Source: Streptomyces stelliscabiei (GTDB taxonomy: Bacteria > Actinomycetota > Actinomycetes > Streptomycetales > Streptomycetaceae). From it: 64,000 bases of DNA. The translations under genes and the position numbers were made by a program. How positions within the stretch are numbered: position 1 is the first letter of the stretch; each line of letters starts with the position of its first letter. The stretch spans positions 2,604,001 through 2,668,000 of the forward strand of contig NZ_JADBGF010000001.1 in the NCBI RefSeq assembly GCF_014873495.1, in the 5' to 3' direction. The notes under the pieces were generated by a model. It saw only the letters and a list, made by a program, of their open reading frames with translations. It ran no database searches and was not told where the DNA came from. Shown here in pieces: positions 8,771-18,453 of this stretch.

Positions 8771-8786
8771 CTTAGGTGAACCTAAG
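8771..8786. promoter_or_regulatory. CTTAGGT-GA-ACCTAAG palindrome, iron-box-like
   Basis: A perfect palindrome with 7-bp arms and a 2-base spacer lies in the divergent region between sufR and the AAC(3) gene. Its TTAGGT/ACCTAA halves match the outer halves of the DmdR/DtxR/IdeR iron box (TTAGGTTAGGCTAACCTAA) but with the inner five bases missing. It could tie suf expression to iron, or be an unrelated operator. Only the symmetry is certain. Confidence 0.5.
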
Positions 8787-8860
8787 CTGACCTGGGGAAA
8801 CGATCACCGATCGATCAAAGGGCTGGCGCCGCGAAGGGCGCTCCGGAAGACTGCCACACC

Positions 8861-9694
8861 ATGTCGACAACCCCTCCCACCGGCCCACTTGTCACCCGCG
8901 CCGGACTGGCGGCGGACCTGCGCGCCGCCGGTGTCGAACCCGGCGAGACCCTTCTCGTGCACTCCTCGCTCAGCGCGCTCGGCTGGGTCTGCGGAGGTGC
9001 CGTCGCGGTCGTCCGGGCGCTGCTCGACGCACTCGGTCCGGACGGCACCCTGGTCGTCCCCAGCCAGACCGGCGACCTCTCGGATCCCGCGCTCTGGTCC
9101 CGGCCACCGGTGCCGGAGGAGTGGTGGGAGCCCATTCGGGTCGCCATGCCCGGCTACGACCCCGCGATCACACCCAGCCGCGGGGTCGGGGTGATCCCCG
9201 AGACGGTACGGACCTGGCCGGGCGCCCGGCGCAGCGCGCACCCCCAGACCTCCTTCGCGGCGATCGGCCCGGCCGCGGCGGCGATCCTCGCGGACCACGC
9301 CCCCGACTGCCGCCTCGGCGAGCGCAGCCCGCTGGCCCGGCTGGAGCGGGCGGGCGCCCGGGTGCTGCTGCTCGGCGCGGGCTACGACACCTGCACCAGC
9401 TTCCACCTGGCCGAGTACCGGATACCCGCACCGCTGGTCGAGGTCGGCCGTCCGGGCCCGGACGGCTGGGAGGTGGTGACCGAGGTGTCGATCGACTCGG
9501 ACCGGTTCGACGAACTGGGCCACGACTTCGAGCGCGACCTGGGCGTCCGCCGGACCAGGGTGGGAGGGGCGGACGCACGGCTGTTCCCGGTGGCCGACGC
9601 GGTGGCGTACGCCGAGCGCTGGCTCCCGGTGCACCGTCCCCGTGAGGAGGAGATCTCCGGACCCGGCCGCCTCGGCGCCCGGCCGCGTCCCTAG
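8861..9694 (+). CDS. AAC(3)-family aminoglycoside N-acetyltransferase
   Basis: This is a 277-residue protein of the antibiotic_NAT family, which moves an acetyl group from acetyl-CoA to the 3-amino group of 2-deoxystreptamine aminoglycosides. Family blocks are the N-terminal [17 protein letters not shown], the central [29 protein letters not shown] and [18 protein letters not shown]. The ATG begins [20 protein letters not shown]. It is divergent from sufR and 10 bases ahead of an ABC exporter pair. Chromosomal copies in Streptomyces may be silent or weak resistance genes; the substrate cannot be read from sequence. Confidence 0.88.
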   Translation: MSTTPPTGPLVTRAGLAADLRAAGVEPGETLLVHSSLSALGWVCGGAVAVVRALLDALGPDGTLVVPSQTGDLSDPALWSRPPVPEEWWEPIRVAMPGYDPAITPSRGVGVIPETVRTWPGARRSAHPQTSFAAIGPAAAAILADHAPDCRLGERSPLARLERAGARVLLLGAGYDTCTSFHLAEYRIPAPLVEVGRPGPDGWEVVTEVSIDSDRFDELGHDFERDLGVRRTRVGGADARLFPVADAVAYAERWLPVHRPREEEISGPGRLGARPRP

Positions 9695-9704
9695 ACTCGG
9701 CCCC

Positions 9705-10628
9705 ATGCGAAGTGACCCCGTGGTCCAGGTCCGGTCCCTGGTGAAACGGTACGGCGACAAGACCGCGGTGGACGGCCTGGACCTGACGGCCCGAGCGGGC
9801 GTCACCGCCGTCCTCGGCCCCAACGGAGCGGGGAAGACGACCACGATCGAGACCTGCGAGGGCTACCGGAAGCCGGACTCCGGCTCGGTGTCGGTCCTCG
9901 GTCTCGACCCGGTCCGCGAGGCCGCGGCGCTGCGCCCCCGGATAGGCGTGATGCTGCAGTCCGGCGGCGTCTACTCCGGCGCCCGCGCCGACGAGATGCT
10001 CCGGCACGTGGCCAGGCTGCACGCCCACCCCCTCGACGTGGACGCCCTGATCGAGCGCCTGGGCCTCGACGGCTGCGGCCGTACGACCTACCGCCGGCTC
10101 TCCGGCGGCCAGCAGCAGCGGCTCGCCCTCGCGATGGCCGTGGTCGGCCGCCCCGAGCTGGTCTTCCTCGACGAGCCGACCGCCGGCCTCGACCCGCAGG
10201 CCCGCCGGGCCACCTGGGAGCTGATCCGGGACCTGCGCGCGGACGGCGTCTCGGTCATCCTCACCACGCACTACATGGACGAGGCCGAGCAGCTCGCGGA
10301 CGACGTCGCGATCATCGACGGCGGCCGGGTCGTCGCCCAGGGCGCGCCCGAGGAGCTGTGCCGGGGCGGCGCCGAGAACACCCTGCGCTTCACCGGGCGC
10401 CCGGCCCTCGACGTCGGCTCCCTGCTCAAGGCCCTCCCGGCGGACTCCGCCGCCGCCGAACTGACGCCCGGCGTCTACCGGGTGACCGGCAAGATCAACC
10501 CGCAGCTCCTCGCGACCGTCACCTCCTGGTGCGCCCAGCACGGGGTGATGCCGGACCGGATCTCGGTGGAACGGCACACCCTGGAAGACGTTTTCCTGGA
10601 GCTGACCGGCAAGGAGCTGCGTTCATGA
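9705..10628 (+). CDS. ABC-2 exporter ATPase (DrrA-like)
   Basis: This is a 307-residue ATP-binding subunit. Walker A is GPNGAGKTTT, the signature is RLSGGQQQRLALAM, and Walker B is LVFLDEPTAGLDPQ. The C-terminal extension ends in ERHTLEDVFLELTGKEL, typical of DrrA-type drug or lipid exporters. The ATG at 9705 (MRSDPVVQVRSLVKRYG) is supported by family N-termini. It overlaps the permease gene by four bases, so they form one transporter. The substrate is unknown. Confidence 0.9.
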   Translation: MRSDPVVQVRSLVKRYGDKTAVDGLDLTARAGVTAVLGPNGAGKTTTIETCEGYRKPDSGSVSVLGLDPVREAAALRPRIGVMLQSGGVYSGARADEMLRHVARLHAHPLDVDALIERLGLDGCGRTTYRRLSGGQQQRLALAMAVVGRPELVFLDEPTAGLDPQARRATWELIRDLRADGVSVILTTHYMDEAEQLADDVAIIDGGRVVAQGAPEELCRGGAENTLRFTGRPALDVGSLLKALPADSAAAELTPGVYRVTGKINPQLLATVTSWCAQHGVMPDRISVERHTLEDVFLELTGKELRS

Positions 10629-11416
10629 CCGCGAGGACGAACACGGGCACCGGCACCGGCACGTACGCGCCGAAGCCGGGTGCCGCCCCCCTGTCGCGCA
10701 TGATCGGGGCGCAGGCGGCCCTGGAGACGAGGATGCTGCTGCGCAACGGCGAGCAGCTGCTCCTGACGGTCGTCATCCCGACCCTGCTGCTGGTGCTGTT
10801 CGGCTCGGTGGACATCGTCGACACCGGCGAGGGCGAGGCGGTCGACTTCCTGACGCCCGGCATCCTGGCACTCGCCGTGATGTCGACGGCCTTCACCGGC
10901 CAGGCCATCGCCACGGGCTTCGAGCGCCGCTACGGCGTGCTGAAGCGGCTGGCCGTCTCACCGCTCCCCCGCTGGGGCCTGATGACCGCGAAGACCCTGT
11001 CCGTGCTGGTCACGGAGATCCTCCAGGTCGTCCTGCTCACCGTGATCGCCTTCGCGATGGGCTGGAACCCGCACGGCAACCCCTTCGCCGTGCTGCTCCT
11101 GCTCGTCCTCGGTACGGCCGCCTTCTCGGGACTCGGCCTGCTGATGGCGGGCACGCTGAAGGCGGAGGCGACGCTCGCGGCGGCGAACCTGGTCTTCCTG
11201 CTGCTGCTCGTGGGCGGCGGTGTCGTCGTCCCGCTGGACAAGTTCCCGGACGCGGCCCAGAGCGTGCTCCACCTGCTGCCGATCTCCGCGCTGTCGGACG
11301 GGCTGCGGGACGTCCTCCAGGACGGCGCGGGCATGCCGTGGGGCGACCTCGGGATCCTCGCCGTCTGGTCGGTGCTCGGGCTGGGCGCGGCGGCTCGGTT
11401 CTTCCGCTGGGAGTAA
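10625..11416 (+). CDS. ABC-2 type permease
   Basis: This is a 263-residue permease with six predicted membrane helices, for example LLLTVVIPTLLLVLFGSV, ILALAVMSTAFTGQAIATGF and LLLLVLGTAAFSGLGLLMAG. It has the ABC-2 family features FERRYGVLKRLAVSPLPR after helix 2 and the late LPISALSDGLRDVL block. The start overlaps the ATPase stop (ATGA). The pair would pump a hydrophobic substrate outward. The location 59 bases before ctaA suggests, but does not prove, a link to heme or cytochrome oxidase supply. Confidence 0.88.
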   Translation: MTARTNTGTGTGTYAPKPGAAPLSRMIGAQAALETRMLLRNGEQLLLTVVIPTLLLVLFGSVDIVDTGEGEAVDFLTPGILALAVMSTAFTGQAIATGFERRYGVLKRLAVSPLPRWGLMTAKTLSVLVTEILQVVLLTVIAFAMGWNPHGNPFAVLLLLVLGTAAFSGLGLLMAGTLKAEATLAAANLVFLLLLVGGGVVVPLDKFPDAAQSVLHLLPISALSDGLRDVLQDGAGMPWGDLGILAVWSVLGLGAAARFFRWE

Positions 11417-11475
11417 GCGCAGCTCAGCGCCCCGGCCGTACCCTCGTGAACGCGTGCACAAGCGGCACGCCTACC

Positions 11476-12489
11476 ATGGTGGGCGTGCCGAAACCGACCC
11501 GCGACGACCTCGTCTCCGCTGCGCGCAACCCGCTCGCCTTCATCGCCGACCGCTGGACCCCGGACCCCAGAACGGTCCGCCGGGCGGCCCTCGCCGCCCT
11601 CGTCATGGCGGTGGTCATCGTGGTGACCGGCGGTGCCGTGCGGCTCACCGGGTCGGGCCTCGGCTGCCCGACCTGGCCCAAGTGCACCGACGACTCGCTC
11701 ACCGCGACCCGTGAGATGGGCGTCCACGGCTACATCGAGTTCGGCAACCGCATGCTGACGTACGTGCTGTGCGCGGCGGTCGGCTGGGCGATCGTCGCCG
11801 CGCGCTCGCAGAAGCCGTACCGGCGCAGCCTGACCCGGCTGGGCTGGGCGCAGTTCTGGGTCGTCATGGGCAACGCGGTGCTCGGCGGCATCGTCGTCCT
11901 GGTCGGCCTCAACCCGTACACGGTGGCCGCGCACTTCCTGCTCTCCACCGCGCTCATCGCCGTGGCCGCCGTGATGTGGCACCGCACCGGCGAGGGCGAC
12001 ACCGCCCCGCGTCCGGTGGTCGGCCAGGCGGTGCGGCAGCTGGTGGCGATCCTGGTGGGTGTCACGCTGCTGCTGATCGCGGTGGGCACGGTCGTCACGG
12101 GCGCCGGTCCGCACGCGGGTGACTCCAGCAAGGTCCATCGCATCCCGCTGAACTGGGAGAACGTCACCAAGCTGCACGCCGTGCTGGCCTGGATCGTGGT
12201 GACGCTCGCCTTCGCCCTGTGGTTCGTCCTGAAGGCGGTGGACGCCCCGCGCGAACCGCTGAACCGCACCCGCGACCTGTTCCTGGTCCTCCTCGCCCAG
12301 GGCGCCGTCGGCTACGTCCAGTACTTCACCGACCTCCCCGAGATCCTGGTCGGCGCCCACATGCTGGGTTCCTGCCTGGTGTGGATCGCGACCCTGCGGG
12401 TGCTGCTGTCCCTGCGGGAACGGCCGGCGGACGGGGCGGACGCGCCGGGACCGGCCGCCACGGAGACGCCGGTCGCCGCGCACGGCTGA
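11476..12489 (+). CDS. ctaA: CtaA/Cox15 heme A synthase
   Basis: This is a 337-residue membrane protein that oxidises the C8 methyl of heme O to give heme A for aa3-type cytochrome oxidase. The start of the family core is clear (VIVVTGGAVRLTGSGLGCPTWPKC), with the CX6C-type cysteine region and His-containing helices (VHGYIEFGNRMLTYVL, TKLHAVLAWIVVT, VGAHMLGSCLVW). Eight helices are predicted. ATG 11476 is preferred; a GTG at 11485 is possible. ctaB, which makes its substrate, lies about 2.5 kb away on the other strand. Confidence 0.93.
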   Translation: MVGVPKPTRDDLVSAARNPLAFIADRWTPDPRTVRRAALAALVMAVVIVVTGGAVRLTGSGLGCPTWPKCTDDSLTATREMGVHGYIEFGNRMLTYVLCAAVGWAIVAARSQKPYRRSLTRLGWAQFWVVMGNAVLGGIVVLVGLNPYTVAAHFLLSTALIAVAAVMWHRTGEGDTAPRPVVGQAVRQLVAILVGVTLLLIAVGTVVTGAGPHAGDSSKVHRIPLNWENVTKLHAVLAWIVVTLAFALWFVLKAVDAPREPLNRTRDLFLVLLAQGAVGYVQYFTDLPEILVGAHMLGSCLVWIATLRVLLSLRERPADGADAPGPAATETPVAAHG

Positions 12490-12516
12490 GTCAGGGACGG
12501 GCCCGCGCCCGCCGCG

Positions 12517-13284
12517 TCAGCCGTACGTCCGTACGAGGTTCTCGATCGCGGGGGCCAGGAACAGGCGGGTCAGCTCGCCCCGGTGCCGCACCTCCTCGGT
12601 CCGCTGCCCGTACCGGCGCCGCCTGATGTCCTCGACCACCTCGGCCGGCGCGTCCAGGGTGGGCAGCAGGTCCAGGGCCTCGCGCTTGGAGATCAGCCGG
12701 CCCTCGCGCAGGGTGGCGGTGGCGCGGGCGAAGGTGAGCAACCCCAGGTCGACCCAGATGTCCTGGTCCCACAGGTGGGCCCTGTCGAGTGCCGGGCGCC
12801 AGAACTCCCGCTGGTCGCGGACGACGAAGGCGTCCAGCTCGGTGTCGGAGACCGGCGGCAGCACCGCCCCGGGCGGTTCGCCGTGCAGGACGAGGCCGAA
12901 GGTGTGCAGCTCGCGCCGGGTGACCGGGGTGACCGTACGCCGGAACAGCCGCTCGTGCGCCCAGGTGAGGTGCGGGCGCCCGGCGTCGGCCGCCGTGGGG
13001 GGCGTCAGATACGTGCAGTGCAGATTCGCCGCCTGCGGCGCGTGGCGCAGGCGGGCGTGCAGACGTCCCGCCCGCCAGACGGTCCGGGCGGTGACCGGGC
13101 CCTCCAGGACGGCGATCAGGTCCAGGTCGCTGCGGCCCTCCTGGTAGTCGCCGCCGCCGAGGGAACCGTGGGCCCAGACGGCGAGCGGGGCGAGGTCCCG
13201 CAGTTCGTCGAGGAAGCGTCCGACCAGGGCCGCGGTCCCGGTCGCGGTGGCGGGTAAGCCGGCGGTCGCGTCGCTGTCTGTCAT
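12517..13284 (-). CDS. Nucleotidyltransferase-domain protein (MNT/aadA-like fold)
   Basis: This is a 255-residue protein with an N-terminal nucleotidyltransferase fold. The motif AHGSLGGGDYQEGRSDLDLI (about residues 39-58) contains the GS pair and the metal-binding DLD acidic residues of the polymerase-beta superfamily. The C-terminal half is helical, as in aminoglycoside adenylyltransferases and related proteins. Substrate is unknown; adenylylation of an antibiotic or of a protein partner are both possible. The gene is convergent with ctaA, with 27 bases between stops. Confidence 0.75.
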   Translation of the reverse strand: MTDSDATAGLPATATGTAALVGRFLDELRDLAPLAVWAHGSLGGGDYQEGRSDLDLIAVLEGPVTARTVWRAGRLHARLRHAPQAANLHCTYLTPPTAADAGRPHLTWAHERLFRRTVTPVTRRELHTFGLVLHGEPPGAVLPPVSDTELDAFVVRDQREFWRPALDRAHLWDQDIWVDLGLLTFARATATLREGRLISKREALDLLPTLDAPAEVVEDIRRRRYGQRTEEVRHRGELTRLFLAPAIENLVRTYG

Positions 13285-13303
13285 GCGGGCCAGTCTCGCC
13301 CGC

Positions 13304-14410
13304 TCAATCCAGCCCGTACACCCGCCGGGCGTTCCCCGCCGCGATCAGTCCCGCCACGCGCTGCGCGTCCACCGGTGACCAGGCCCCCTCCGCCACCCAG
13401 GTCCCCAGCACCCGGGCCAGCGCCTCACGGAACAGCCGGGCCCCGACCACGTGCAGCTCGGGCAGGCCGTGGGCGCCGCTGGAGAAGAGGAGCTTGCCGA
13501 AGGGGGCGAGTTCGAGGACTTCGGCGAGCACGGCGGCGGCCCGGGCGCCGGTGCGCACGAGTTCGGCGCCCAGGTCGACGTGGACGTGCGGGAAGACCCC
13601 GGCGAGGTGGGCCGCGTGACGGTGGTACGGGTAGCCGTGGAGCAGGACCAGGTCGGTGCCGAGGCCCGCCGTGGCGCGGGCGAAGTCGGTCAGCAGGACG
13701 GGATCGGTGGCGTCGATGCGCAGGCCGGGTTCGCCGAGGCCCGCGTGGAGCTGCAGGGGACGGCCCGAGGCTACGGCGATCCACAGCAGTTGGCGCAGGA
13801 GGACGGGGTCGGTGAGCGCCCCGCCGACCGGCCGGTGCGCCAGCCAGCGCCCCACCGCACCGCGCACCTCCCCCGGGCCGGGCGGCTCGGGCGCGAACGC
13901 CAGGCCGTGCCGTACGCCCGCCACCGAGGTGAAGGCGACGGCGTTCGCGGCGGCCGCGTGCACCGACTCGGCGAGGTTGGCCAGGAACGACTCGACGGTG
14001 CCGGAGGTGTCGGCGACCTGTTCGGCGAGGAGTTCGAGGCGGACGATCTCGTGGGCGTCCGCCTCTCCCGTGGAGGCCATCTCGCCCGGCCCGGTGAGGT
14101 CGCCGGGCAGCCCCGTGTCGACGAGGTAGGTCGTGATGCCGCTGCCCCGCAGGAGCCTGCGGCCGGCCTCCAGGACGCCCAGTTCGCGGCGCCGGGCCAG
14201 ATAGCGGGCCGGCGGGCAGTGCGGTTCCAGGCCGAGCAGGGGCGGGCACCAGCGGCGTACGGCGAAACCCGTCTGGGTGTCGAAGAAGGTGGTGCCGGGC
14301 GCGGGCGGGCCCTCGCTGCGCGCGAGGTGGGCCTCGAAGGTGCCGAGGCCCAGCTCCGTGCGCAGTACGCCGTGGCAGTACTGGTCCACGAGGGACGGCG
14401 TTTCGATCAT
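13304..14410 (-). CDS. Amidohydrolase-superfamily (FluG-like) TIM-barrel protein
   Basis: This is a 368-residue protein resembling the amidohydrolase_2/FluG group. An N-terminal DQYCHGV replaces the usual HxH start of strand 1. Later barrel segments include LQLHAGLGEPGLRID with the metal-type His, LVLLHGYPYHRHAAHLAG, FPHVHVDLGAEL and the C-terminal FSSGAHGLPELHVVGARLFREAL followed by IAAGNARRVYGLD, the usual end of FluG-like proteins. Substrate is not known. The partial first metal motif (QYCH) leaves catalysis uncertain. Confidence 0.72.
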   Translation of the reverse strand: MIETPSLVDQYCHGVLRTELGLGTFEAHLARSEGPPAPGTTFFDTQTGFAVRRWCPPLLGLEPHCPPARYLARRRELGVLEAGRRLLRGSGITTYLVDTGLPGDLTGPGEMASTGEADAHEIVRLELLAEQVADTSGTVESFLANLAESVHAAAANAVAFTSVAGVRHGLAFAPEPPGPGEVRGAVGRWLAHRPVGGALTDPVLLRQLLWIAVASGRPLQLHAGLGEPGLRIDATDPVLLTDFARATAGLGTDLVLLHGYPYHRHAAHLAGVFPHVHVDLGAELVRTGARAAAVLAEVLELAPFGKLLFSSGAHGLPELHVVGARLFREALARVLGTWVAEGAWSPVDAQRVAGLIAAGNARRVYGLD

Positions 14411-14465
14411 CCGGGCTCCCCGAGGCCGACTCCGTCGTTCACGGGGCCTAACGGGTGAGCCGGGC

Positions 14466-14828
14466 TCAGGTGTTGCTGTTCTTCGGACCGCCGACCTGGA
14501 TTCCGGCCATGCGCGACCACTCGTAGGGGCCGGTGGTGACCTTGGCCGCGAACTCGCCGTCGAAGTCCTCGTGGACGGTGACGCCGGACTTCCGCACGGC
14601 GGCCTCAGCGATGGCGTGGGTGGGGGCCACGAGGTCGCCCCAGCCGCCGTCCTCGCCGACCAGGACGATCCGGGCGCCGATCTGGCCGATGTAGGCGACC
14701 TGGGCCTCGGCTCCTCCGTGGGCCTTGGCGAAGGTGCCGATCTGCTTGGCCAGCCGGGTCGCGCGGCGCTCGGCCTTCGCGGCGGCCTTGGCTTCCTTGG
14801 CCTCGTCTGCCTGCTTCGTGTCTGACAT
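14466..14828 (-). CDS. Small conserved actinobacterial protein, function unknown
   Basis: This is a 120-residue soluble protein. The N-terminal third is Lys/Ala/Glu-rich and probably helical (ADEAKEAKAAAKAERRATRL). The rest is a compact alpha/beta region (IGQIGARIVLVGEDGGWGDLVAPTH, EDFDGEFAAKVTTGPYEWSRM). No catalytic motif is recognised. It lies upstream of the amidohydrolase on the same strand. The ATG at 14828 is the first one that fits the conserved-looking region. I recognise it only as a conserved Streptomyces hypothetical. Confidence 0.65.
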   Translation of the reverse strand: MSDTKQADEAKEAKAAAKAERRATRLAKQIGTFAKAHGGAEAQVAYIGQIGARIVLVGEDGGWGDLVAPTHAIAEAAVRKSGVTVHEDFDGEFAAKVTTGPYEWSRMAGIQVGGPKNSNT

Positions 14829-14933
14829 GGTCAGGATGCTACCGATGGGTACTGCGGGCGGCGACGGTGGCCCGAGTGGGCTTCGCCACTCGCCGTTGCG
14901 CGTTGCGGTGAGTGGGTGCGTGAGGCCCGTCGT

Positions 14934-14995
14934 GGTTGCTCGCGCCCACGCGGCGGAGCCGCACATCGATACAGCCCCGCGCCCCTTACCGGGCG
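14934..14995. repeat. Dispersed Streptomyces intergenic repeat (candidate)
   Basis: This intergenic stretch contains GCGGC-GGA-GCCGC followed by CATCGATACAGCCCCGCGCC. Such phrases recur in intergenic regions of many Streptomyces chromosomes, often next to genes like ctaB. No second full copy was seen in this window, so the repeat call rests on general familiarity. It may act as a transcription end for the minus-strand ctaB gene. Confidence 0.4.
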
Positions 14996-14999
14996 GGCC

Positions 15000-15962
15000 T
15001 CAGCGCAGGAAGGGGTCCACCGCGACCGCCACGAAGAGCAGCGACACGTAGGTGATCGACCAGTGGAACAGGCGCATCTCCTTGAGCTTGCCGCCGGTCG
15101 CGCCGCCCTTCGCGCGGTTCTGGAGGGCGTGCGCCTCCCAGAGCCACCAGCCGCCGGTGACCGCGGCGACCGCGGTGTAGAACCAGCCGGTGTAGCCGAG
15201 GGGGGTCAGCATCAGGGAGACGGCGACCATCACCCAGCTGTAGAGGACGATCTGGCGCGCGACGACCTTGTTGGAGGCGACCACCGGGAGCATCGGGACG
15301 CCGACCCGGGCGTAGTCGTCCTTCACCTTCATGGACAGGGGCCAGTAGTGCGGCGGGGTCCAGAAGAAGATGACGAGGAAGAGGATGACCGCGGCCCACG
15401 ACATCGAGTTCGTGACGGCGGACCAGCCGATGAGGACGGGCATGCAGCCGGCGATGCCGCCCCAGACGATGTTCTGGGACGTACGCCGTTTGAGGATCAT
15501 CGTGTAGACGACGACGTAGAAGAGGAGCGCCCCGAGTGACAGCCAGGCGGACAGCCAGTTGACGAGGAGTCCGAACCAGGCGGTGGAGACGGCCGCGAGG
15601 GTGAGGCCGAAGACCAGGCCCTCACGCGGGGTGACCATGCCGGTGACCAGGGGGCGCTGCGACGTGCGCTCCATGAGTGCGTCGATGTCCCGGTCGATGT
15701 ACATGTTGAGCGCGTTGGCGCCGCCCGCCGAGAGGTAACCGCCGACGCAGGTGGCGAGCACCAGCCAGAGGTCCGGGACGCCCTGTTCCGCCAGGAACAT
15801 CACCGGAACCGTGGTGATCAGCAGCAGTTCGATGATCCGCGGCTTCGTGAGCGCCACGAAGGCCATGACGCGGGCCCCGATCGGCCGCTGACCCCGGCTG
15901 CTGCTCGTGCTGCTCGCGCCCAGCACGCCCGGTGGACGGGATTCGACGGCCGTCACGCACAC
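15000..15962 (-). CDS. ctaB: CtaB heme O synthase (protoheme IX farnesyltransferase)
   Basis: This is a membrane prenyltransferase of about 320 residues that adds farnesyl to heme B, giving heme O for CtaA. Polyprenyl-diphosphate binding motifs are [20 protein letters not shown] (NxxxDxxxD) and the later [19 protein letters not shown]. It has about nine membrane helices; [16 protein letters not shown] is the usual N-terminal block. Two GTG codons, at 15962 and 15956, compete as start, so the N-terminus is uncertain by two residues. It is divergent from tkt across 368 bases. Confidence 0.94.
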   Translation of the reverse strand: MCVTAVESRPPGVLGASSTSSSRGQRPIGARVMAFVALTKPRIIELLLITTVPVMFLAEQGVPDLWLVLATCVGGYLSAGGANALNMYIDRDIDALMERTSQRPLVTGMVTPREGLVFGLTLAAVSTAWFGLLVNWLSAWLSLGALLFYVVVYTMILKRRTSQNIVWGGIAGCMPVLIGWSAVTNSMSWAAVILFLVIFFWTPPHYWPLSMKVKDDYARVGVPMLPVVASNKVVARQIVLYSWVMVAVSLMLTPLGYTGWFYTAVAAVTGGWWLWEAHALQNRAKGGATGGKLKEMRLFHWSITYVSLLFVAVAVDPFLR

Positions 15963-16330
15963 CCCTGACAGAGACTCCTCAGCAAGCCTCCGGATGTGAA
16001 CTCCCCGTGACGGCTCGCGCGTACCACGCCACTGTAGACGTTGCCCAGAGCCAGCCTTTCAAGGGGGTGGGGTCGTGTTTGGGGGTGCCCCGCGGCGAGC
16101 CGGACACACTTGCGTTGAGCAGTCGGATGAGCGGGTCCGTATTCAGATGTCGAACAGCGGAACCCCCTGGTCTCAGCATGCGAACCGCTGGTCGGGAGGC
16201 GGACGGGACACAGTCCCGGCAGTCTGGAATGGCTCGAAAAGATGCGCGTTCCTACGGGGGTAGGCTCGACAACGGCCGGTGCCGTTGTGAACACCGGCAC
16301 GACACATGTGGAGAGGAGCCCTGACCCAGG
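15963..16330. promoter_or_regulatory. Divergent ctaB/tkt promoter region
   Basis: This 368-base region between ctaB (minus) and tkt (plus) holds no convincing gene. Nearest tkt are a possible -10 (TAGGCT, 16261-16266), an inverted repeat GCCGGTG...CACCGGC (16275-16281 and 16292-16298) in the likely leader, and a GAGAGGAG ribosome site around 16311-16318. No further element is assigned. Confidence 0.45.
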
Positions 16331-18418
16331 GTGAGCACCAAGCCGACCACTACAGCCCTCGCGTGGACCGAATTGGACCAGCGGGCCGTCGACACCGCCC
16401 GGATCCTGGCCGCCGACGCCGTCCAGAAGGTCGGCAACGGCCATCCGGGGACGGCGATGAGCCTCGCGCCCGCCGCGTACACCCTCTTCCAGAAGGTGAT
16501 GCGCCATGACCCCGCCGACCCCGACTGGGTGGGCCGTGACCGGTTCGTCCTGTCCGCGGGCCACTCCTCGCTGACCCTGTACATCCAGCTGTACCTGGGG
16601 GGTTTCGGCCTGGAGCTGGCTGATCTGGAGTCCTTCCGCACCTTCGGTTCCAAGACCCCGGGCCATCCCGAGTACGGGCACACCAGGGGTGTGGAGACGA
16701 CGACGGGGCCGCTGGGCCAGGGGGTGGCCAACGCGGTGGGCATGGCGATGGCCGCCCGTTACGAGCGCGGCCTGTTCGACCCGGAAGCCGCGGTCGGGGA
16801 GTCGCCGTTCGACCACCACGTCTTCGCCATCGCCGGTGACGGCTGCCTGCAGGAGGGCATCTCCGCCGAGGCGTCCTCGCTGGCCGGGCACCAGAAGCTC
16901 GGCAACCTGGTGCTGCTGTGGGACGACAACCACATCTCCATCGAGGGTGACACCGAGACGGCCGTCTCCGAGGACGTCACCAAGCGGTACGAGGCCTACG
17001 GCTGGCACGTGCAGCGGGTGGAGCCCAAGGAGAACGGCGACCTCGACCCGGTCGCGCTGTTCGCGGCGATCGAGGCGGCGAAGGCGGTCACCGACAGGCC
17101 CTCCTTCATCGCGATGCGTTCGATCATCGCCTGGCCGGCCCCGCACGCGCAGAACACCGAGGCCGCGCACGGCTCGGCGCTCGGCGCGGACGAGGTCGCC
17201 GCCACCAAGCAGGTGCTGGGCTTCGACCCGGAGAAGAGCTTCGATGTCGCGGACGAGGTCATCGCGCACACGCGTGCCCTGGGCGAGCGCGGCCGTGAGG
17301 CGCGTGCGGTGTGGGACAAGCAGCTGCAGGAGTGGCGGGACGGCAACGCCGGGCGGGCCTCCGAGTTCGACCGGATCAGCGCGGGCGAGCTGCCCGAGGG
17401 CTGGGAGTCGCACCTGCCGGAGTTCGAGACGGGCAAGGGTGTCGCCACGCGCGCCGCGTCCGGCAAGGTCCTCCAGGCGCTCGGCGCGGTGATCCCGGAG
17501 CTGTGGGGCGGCTCCGCCGACCTCGCCGGGTCCAACAACACCACGATCGACAAGACGTCGTCGTTCCTCCCCGCGGACAACCCGCTGCCCGAAGCCGATC
17601 CGTACGGGCGCACGGTCCACTTCGGTATCCGTGAGCACTCCATGGCCGCGGAGATGAACGGCATCGCGCTGCACGGCAACACCCGTATCTACGGCGGCAC
17701 GTTCCTGGTCTTCTCCGACTACATGCGCAACGCCGTGCGCCTGTCGGCGTTGATGCATCTGCCGGTGACGTACGTGTGGACGCACGACTCCATCGGTCTG
17801 GGCGAGGACGGCCCCACGCACCAGCCGGTCGAGCATCTGGCCTCGCTGCGGGCGATCCCGGGTCTGAACGTGGTCCGTCCGGCCGACGCCAACGAGACGG
17901 CCATCGCCTGGCGCGAGATCCTCAGGCGCTGGACCAAGGAGTTCGGCAAGGGCGCCCCGCACGGTCTGGCGCTGACCCGTCAGGGCGTGCCGACGTACGA
18001 GGCCGACGAGGATGCCGCCAAGGGCGGTTACGTGCTCTTCGACGCGTCGAACGGCGCGCCGGAGGTCGTCCTCATCGCCACGGGCTCCGAGGTGCATGTG
18101 GCCGTCGAGGCCCGCGAGCGGCTGGAGGCCGACGGTGTGCCCACGCGGGTGGTGTCCATGCCGTGCGTGGAGTGGTTCGAGGAGCAGGACCAGGGGTACC
18201 GGGAGAGCGTTCTGCCGCCGTCCGTCAAGGCGCGTGTCGCGGTCGAGGCCGGTATCGGACTGACCTGGCACAAGTACGTCGGCGACGCCGGCCGCATCGT
18301 TTCGCTGGAGCACTTCGGCGCTTCGGCCGACGGCAAGGTCCTCTTCCAGGAGTTCGGCTTCACCGCGGAGAACGTGGCCGCGGTCGCGCGGGAATCGCTC
18401 GCAGCCGCTCAGCGCTGA
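16331..18418 (+). CDS. tkt: Transketolase
   Basis: This is a 695-residue thiamine-diphosphate enzyme moving two-carbon ketol units between pentose phosphate and glycolytic sugars. Key motifs are the N-terminal [25 protein letters not shown] block, the TPP/Mg motif [18 protein letters not shown] near residue 175, the central [20 protein letters not shown] and the C-terminal [12 protein letters not shown]. The GTG start has a GAGGAG upstream. It is the first gene of the tkt-tal-zwf-opcA-pgl operon; tal follows after 35 bases. It supplies erythrose 4-phosphate and NADPH-linked flux next to a cluster that needs central-carbon precursors. Confidence 0.97.
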   Translation: MSTKPTTTALAWTELDQRAVDTARILAADAVQKVGNGHPGTAMSLAPAAYTLFQKVMRHDPADPDWVGRDRFVLSAGHSSLTLYIQLYLGGFGLELADLESFRTFGSKTPGHPEYGHTRGVETTTGPLGQGVANAVGMAMAARYERGLFDPEAAVGESPFDHHVFAIAGDGCLQEGISAEASSLAGHQKLGNLVLLWDDNHISIEGDTETAVSEDVTKRYEAYGWHVQRVEPKENGDLDPVALFAAIEAAKAVTDRPSFIAMRSIIAWPAPHAQNTEAAHGSALGADEVAATKQVLGFDPEKSFDVADEVIAHTRALGERGREARAVWDKQLQEWRDGNAGRASEFDRISAGELPEGWESHLPEFETGKGVATRAASGKVLQALGAVIPELWGGSADLAGSNNTTIDKTSSFLPADNPLPEADPYGRTVHFGIREHSMAAEMNGIALHGNTRIYGGTFLVFSDYMRNAVRLSALMHLPVTYVWTHDSIGLGEDGPTHQPVEHLASLRAIPGLNVVRPADANETAIAWREILRRWTKEFGKGAPHGLALTRQGVPTYEADEDAAKGGYVLFDASNGAPEVVLIATGSEVHVAVEARERLEADGVPTRVVSMPCVEWFEEQDQGYRESVLPPSVKARVAVEAGIGLTWHKYVGDAGRIVSLEHFGASADGKVLFQEFGFTAENVAAVARESLAAAQR

Positions 18419-18453
18419 CGCTCTACACACGACACGTAGGAGATGGAATTTCC

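Noticed and set aside
12517..13284. Toxin of a MNT/HEPN toxin-antitoxin pair
   Set aside because: The protein is longer than MNT antitoxins and no HEPN partner gene is adjacent.
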